In this document: piece after piece, positions 23,786-26,693 of the stretch
Layout: the number at the start of each line of letters is the position of its first letter
Position numbering within the stretch: the first letter of the stretch is position 1
DNA from: an uncultured Lachnospiraceae bacterium
Lineage (GTDB): Bacteria > Bacillota > Clostridia > Lachnospirales > Lachnospiraceae
NCBI GenBank assembly: GCA_910587895.1
Contig: CAJUOE010000096.1
Coordinates: 1-26,693, forward strand
Direction of reading: 5' to 3'
Length of the DNA: 26,693 nt
The notes under the pieces: model-generated
The model's database searches: none
What the model saw: only the letters and a program-made list of their open reading frames with translations
What the model was told of the DNA's origin: nothing
Translations under genes and position numbers: made by a program

Positions 23786-25876
23786 TTATTCGTCTCCGTT
23801 GTCGAGTTTATTCTTTCTTGCTTCTACCTCCTTCTCCTGGATATCGGACGGCGTCTGTTCATAACGCGCAAATTCATAGGAGAACAGCCCGCTTCCTCCT
23901 GTCATGGAACGAAGGTCTGTCATATAACCGTAGAGTTCCATATAGGGTACGTCTGCCGTTATCTCGGTCTTGCCCGCCTCTGCCGGGTTCATGCCCAGCA
24001 CGCGTCCGCGGCGCTTGTTCAAGTCTCCCATAACATCGCCGGTATATCTATCCGGTACAACGACCTTCATGGTTGCAATCGGCTCCAGCAATACCGGGGA
24101 AGCCTCCATGATTCCCTTCTTGAACGCCTGAATCGTCGCCATCTTAAATGCCATCTCGGAAGAATCCACCGGATGGTAAGAACCATCATAAAGAACGGCT
24201 TTCACACCTACAACAGGGTATGCCGCCATCGGACCCTTCAAAACAGAATCCTGCAGTCCTTTCTCGACTGCCGGGAAATAATTCTTGGGAACGGCGCCGC
24301 CGACTACCTGCTGTTCGAACTCATAAGCGGTCTCCAAATCGCCGCTCGGCTCAAATGTCATCTTGACATGTCCATACTGTCCATGTCCGCCGGACTGTTT
24401 CTTATATTTATATTCCACATCTGATTTCTTGCGGATGGTCTCACGGAATGCAATCTTCGGACGACTCAGCTCAATGGTTACTTTGTAACGCTCCTGCAGC
24501 TTGCTCACTACGACTTCCAGATGCTGGTCGCCGATACCATAAATCAGAGTCTGCCCGTTCGCGCTGTCATTTTCAACCTTCAACGTCAAATCTTCCTGCA
24601 TCAGTTTCTGCAATGCCTGGGATACCTTATCCTCATCCCCTTTATTCTTCGTCTTATACCTCTTATATGTATACGGCGTGGAAATCTGGGTCTTTCCATA
24701 TACGACAGGGGTTGCCTTCGTAGAGAGGGTGTCGCGTGTCGTTGATTTTGCCAGTTTCGCCAACGCTCCCAGGTCGCCTGCATGGAGTTCCGGCACTTCC
24801 TCCGGCTTATTGCCGCGCATTACATAGAGCTTGCCAATCTTCATTTCCTGCGACTTCTCTTCATTGTACAATACATCATCTGTCTTAAGCACGCCGGAGT
24901 TGACCTTGATTAAGGAGTATTTTCCGATAAACGGATCTGCAATCGTCTTAAAAATATATGCACTCTTTGCTTTCGCAATATCGTAATCACCGTCAAACAC
25001 TTCATTCGTCTTCATATTGACGCCCTTGCACGGACGTTTCTCCGGGCTGGGAAGATATTTGATGATATCGTCAAGCAGCGTGTAGACTCCCTGCACCAGC
25101 GTACTGGAACCCATGGAAATAGGAACGATGCTGCCGTCCACTACATTTGTACGAAGCGCGGTACGGATCTCAAATTCCGAGAACTCCTCGCCGGAAAAAT
25201 AGCGATCCATAAATTCTTCGCTCGTCTCGGCAACAGCCTCCATCAATGCCTCACGGCAGATTTCCAGGTTATTCTGAGAATAATCCGGTATCTCGGCTTC
25301 CACAACCTCGCCCTTGTCATTCCAACGGTTACCAGTCTGTGCCACGACATTGACATAGCCCACAAACTTCTCATTTTCACGAATCGGAAGATGGAACGGC
25401 GCAATCTTCTTACCGTACATCTCCTGCAAATCTTCCACTACCTGACGGAAACTTGCATTGTCGTCATCCATCTCTGTTACAAATACCATACGCGGTATCT
25501 TATATTTCTCGCAGATATCCCACGCCTTCTGCGTTCCGACTTCCACGCCGCTCTTGCCGGATACCACAATAATTGCGGCATCTGCAACGCTGACAGCCTC
25601 TTCTACCTCTCCTACAAATCCAAAATAACCCGGCGTGTCCAGCAGGTTGATCTTCGTATCGTCCCAGATAACCGGAACCACGGAAGTATTAATAGAAAAA
25701 AGACGCCTGGTCTCTTCTTTGTCGTAATCACTGATGGTATTGCCATCTGTGACCTTGCCCATCCGCTTGGTAATACCGGACAGATACGCCATTGCTTCAA
25801 CCAAAGTCGTCTTTCCACTACCACCGTGTCCTAACAGAACCACGTTTCTTATCTTATCAGTTGTATACACGTTCAT
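23786..25876 (-). CDS. EF-G-like translational GTPase (EF-G paralogue) with altered G4 motif
   Basis: GTPase of 696 residues with the full EF-G domain order: G domain, domain II, domain III, domain IV (KKQSGGHGQYGHVKMTFEP) and domain V (EVEAR tail after MTGGSGLFSYEFARYEQTP). The start is the ATG at 25,876, with GGAGG nine bases upstream; an in-frame start seven codons earlier lies on top of that site. G1 is GHGGSGKT (16-23) instead of AHIDAGKT, G3 is DTPG (80-83), switch I has Ser in place of Thr (RRLFSI), and G4 reads TEMD (134-137) instead of NKxD. These differences place it in an EF-G2/EF-G-like branch rather than the housekeeping FusA. Its precise role is unknown. It has its own promoter and terminator. 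Confidence 0.88.
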   Translation of the reverse strand: MNVYTTDKIRNVVLLGHGGSGKTTLVEAMAYLSGITKRMGKVTDGNTISDYDKEETRRLFSINTSVVPVIWDDTKINLLDTPGYFGFVGEVEEAVSVADAAIIVVSGKSGVEVGTQKAWDICEKYKIPRMVFVTEMDDDNASFRQVVEDLQEMYGKKIAPFHLPIRENEKFVGYVNVVAQTGNRWNDKGEVVEAEIPDYSQNNLEICREALMEAVAETSEEFMDRYFSGEEFSEFEIRTALRTNVVDGSIVPISMGSSTLVQGVYTLLDDIIKYLPSPEKRPCKGVNMKTNEVFDGDYDIAKAKSAYIFKTIADPFIGKYSLIKVNSGVLKTDDVLYNEEKSQEMKIGKLYVMRGNKPEEVPELHAGDLGALAKLAKSTTRDTLSTKATPVVYGKTQISTPYTYKRYKTKNKGDEDKVSQALQKLMQEDLTLKVENDSANGQTLIYGIGDQHLEVVVSKLQERYKVTIELSRPKIAFRETIRKKSDVEYKYKKQSGGHGQYGHVKMTFEPSGDLETAYEFEQQVVGGAVPKNYFPAVEKGLQDSVLKGPMAAYPVVGVKAVLYDGSYHPVDSSEMAFKMATIQAFKKGIMEASPVLLEPIATMKVVVPDRYTGDVMGDLNKRRGRVLGMNPAEAGKTEITADVPYMELYGYMTDLRSMTGGSGLFSYEFARYEQTPSDIQEKEVEARKNKLDNGDE

Positions 25877-25913
25877 AATGTCTTTCCTCCCATACAAATT
25901 TATTCATGTCTAT

Positions 25914-25942
25914 ATTTTACTAAAATTTTTGGAATTTTACAA
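25914..25942 (-). promoter_or_regulatory. Promoter of the EF-G-like gene
   Basis: On the minus strand, TTGTAA (25942-25937) is followed after 17 bases by TAAAAT (25919-25914) in very AT-rich DNA. This leaves a leader of about 30 bases before the ATG. Confidence 0.6.
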
Positions 25943-25968
25943 CCTTTTTATTCAAAATTTACAAAGTG

Positions 25969-25997
25969 TTGACTTTTTTCTGCTTTTCCCTTACCAT
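25969..25997 (+). promoter_or_regulatory. Promoter of tyrA
   Basis: TTGACT (25969-25974), a 17-base spacer, then TACCAT (25992-25997). The tyrA ATG lies about 42 bases downstream with AGGAGGA eight bases before it. Confidence 0.6.
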
Positions 25998-26038
25998 GGA
26001 TAAGGATTACCACAAATATTTTCAGGAGGAACTATCAT

Positions 26039-26629
26039 ATGCCTGACAAAATCGGTTTTATCGGCCTGGGACTGATCGGCGGCTCTATCGCCAAGACCAT
26101 CCACCGGATCTATCCCGAAATAACATTGATTGCGCATGATTTAAATACAGACGCCCTGGCATTAGCGGAGGAGGAATCCGTGATTTCCCAGGGATTTTCT
26201 GAGATAACGGATGATTTCGCCAAATGTCGCTATATTTTCTTATGTACTCCTGTGCAGAAAAATGCAGAATTTCTTGCAAATTTGTCTGATTTTGCCGGAG
26301 AAAATTGCATAATCACAGATGTTGGCAGCGTGAAAGGCTCTATTCACACACTTGTTTCCGGCACAGCGATTGCCCCCCGTTTTATCGGCGGGCATCCCAT
26401 GACGGGCTCGGAGAAAAGCGGCTATGAACATGCAACCCCCTATCTGCTGGAAAATGCCTACTATATCCTCACACCGACTTCCGAGACAGACGCGGGCATC
26501 GTTCGGGAATTTGAGGATTTCATTCGCTCTCTGGGCGCCATCACCATGGTACTCGATTACGAATCGCACGATTTCATTACGGCGGGCATCAGCCATCTGC
26601 CACACATTCCTGCTTCTGTACCATCTTGA
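26039..26629 (+). CDS. tyrA: Prephenate dehydrogenase, N-terminal part, cut by chimeric junction
   Basis: Oxidatively decarboxylates prephenate to 4-hydroxyphenylpyruvate for tyrosine synthesis. The N-terminal Rossmann domain has GLGLIGGS (from residue 9), then CTPVQKN, TDVGSVKG, the substrate-binding segment GGHPMTGSEKSG (117-128) and SHLPH (185-189). The homology stops at Ile190 (base 26,608), where relatives continue with an Ala-rich helix (HIIAA...). Here it reads PASVPS and stops at 26,629. The normal length is about 280-370 residues, so the dimerisation domain is missing. The last ~20 bases of this frame belong to a dapF-like sequence on the other strand, so the truncation is probably an assembly chimera, not a real gene break. 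Confidence 0.9.
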   Translation: MPDKIGFIGLGLIGGSIAKTIHRIYPEITLIAHDLNTDALALAEEESVISQGFSEITDDFAKCRYIFLCTPVQKNAEFLANLSDFAGENCIITDVGSVKGSIHTLVSGTAIAPRFIGGHPMTGSEKSGYEHATPYLLENAYYILTPTSETDAGIVREFEDFIRSLGAITMVLDYESHDFITAGISHLPHIPASVPS

Positions 26630-26693
26630 TTAAATATTCTCATTTTATATTCAGCTATATTACTTTTTTCAATAAATATAACTCCATCTGCAC
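26599..26693 (-). CDS. dapF: Diaminopimelate epimerase fragment, probably foreign (chimeric end)
   Basis: Read on the minus strand from 26,691, a frame stays open for 31 codons and gives ADGVIFIEKSN, then YKMRIFNQDGTEAGMCG. This matches the conserved N-terminal half of DapF (ADG, MRIFNxDGSEAxMCGNGxR), including the catalytic Cys of MCGNG. The next codon is Arg instead of the expected Asn, so homology ends at the junction with tyrA. The two frames share only the 9-base stretch 26,600-26,608. The piece is clearly more AT-rich than the rest of the window, which points to another organism. DapF interconverts LL- and meso-diaminopimelate for lysine and cell-wall synthesis. Confidence 0.75.

Noticed and set aside
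26599..26693. Natural disruption of tyrA by a mobile element
   Set aside because: The tail reads as a dapF fragment, with no terminal repeat or transposase signal, so a chimeric join is the simpler account.

Overview
The window looks like one metagenomic contig from a gut-type Clostridia bacterium, most likely Lachnospiraceae (Bacillota). The basis is a bacterial V-type ATPase operon, a eukaryotic-type NADP-isocitrate dehydrogenase, a cysteine/glycine-rich small protein of the kind seen in Lachnospiraceae, strong GGAGG ribosome binding sites, TTG/GTG starts and low-to-mid GC. Family and taxon assignments come from reading motifs, not from a search. Both extreme ends appear chimeric. Bases 1 to about 189 read as a Bacteroidota-like calcineurin-type phosphoesterase C-terminus joined inside an ABC-F gene. 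The last ~95 bases read as an AT-rich diaminopimelate epimerase (dapF) fragment joined inside tyrA.

Layout. (1) About 190-16,750, all minus strand and almost gapless: a promoter at 16,722-16,750 drives a receiver-like protein, then V-ATPase subunits G/H, C, I, K, F, E, A, B and D, then MoxR ATPase, DUF58 protein and a membrane transglutaminase. Several joins are 4-bp start/stop overlaps. A second promoter (2,784-2,813), with a perfect palindrome over its -10, drives gntR-icd-abcF. (2) 16,829-18,264, mostly plus strand: a Cys/Gly-rich 79-aa protein, a convergent 49-aa gene too short for usual ORF cut-offs, two small conserved-looking hypothetical genes, and an unusual density of hairpins. (3) 18,283-26,608: leuS (minus), a Cu/Zn superoxide dismutase-like gene (plus), a methyl-accepting chemotaxis protein (minus), an EF-G-like GTPase with an altered G4 motif (minus), and the 5' part of tyrA (plus).

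How the genes work together. The V-ATPase operon encodes a rotary ion-translocating ATPase/synthase. Its first gene is a degenerate response-regulator receiver (Glu in place of the phosphoacceptor Asp) fused to a domain I do not recognise, and it is translationally coupled to the ATPase genes. That makes it the best candidate here for an undescribed regulator. Downstream, the MoxR-DUF58-transglutaminase trio is a known conserved set, here coupled by ATGA overlap to the last ATPase gene. No CRISPR array, tRNA, rRNA, insertion sequence or phage gene was seen. No stretch over 300 bases lacks a gene once the 49-aa gene is counted.
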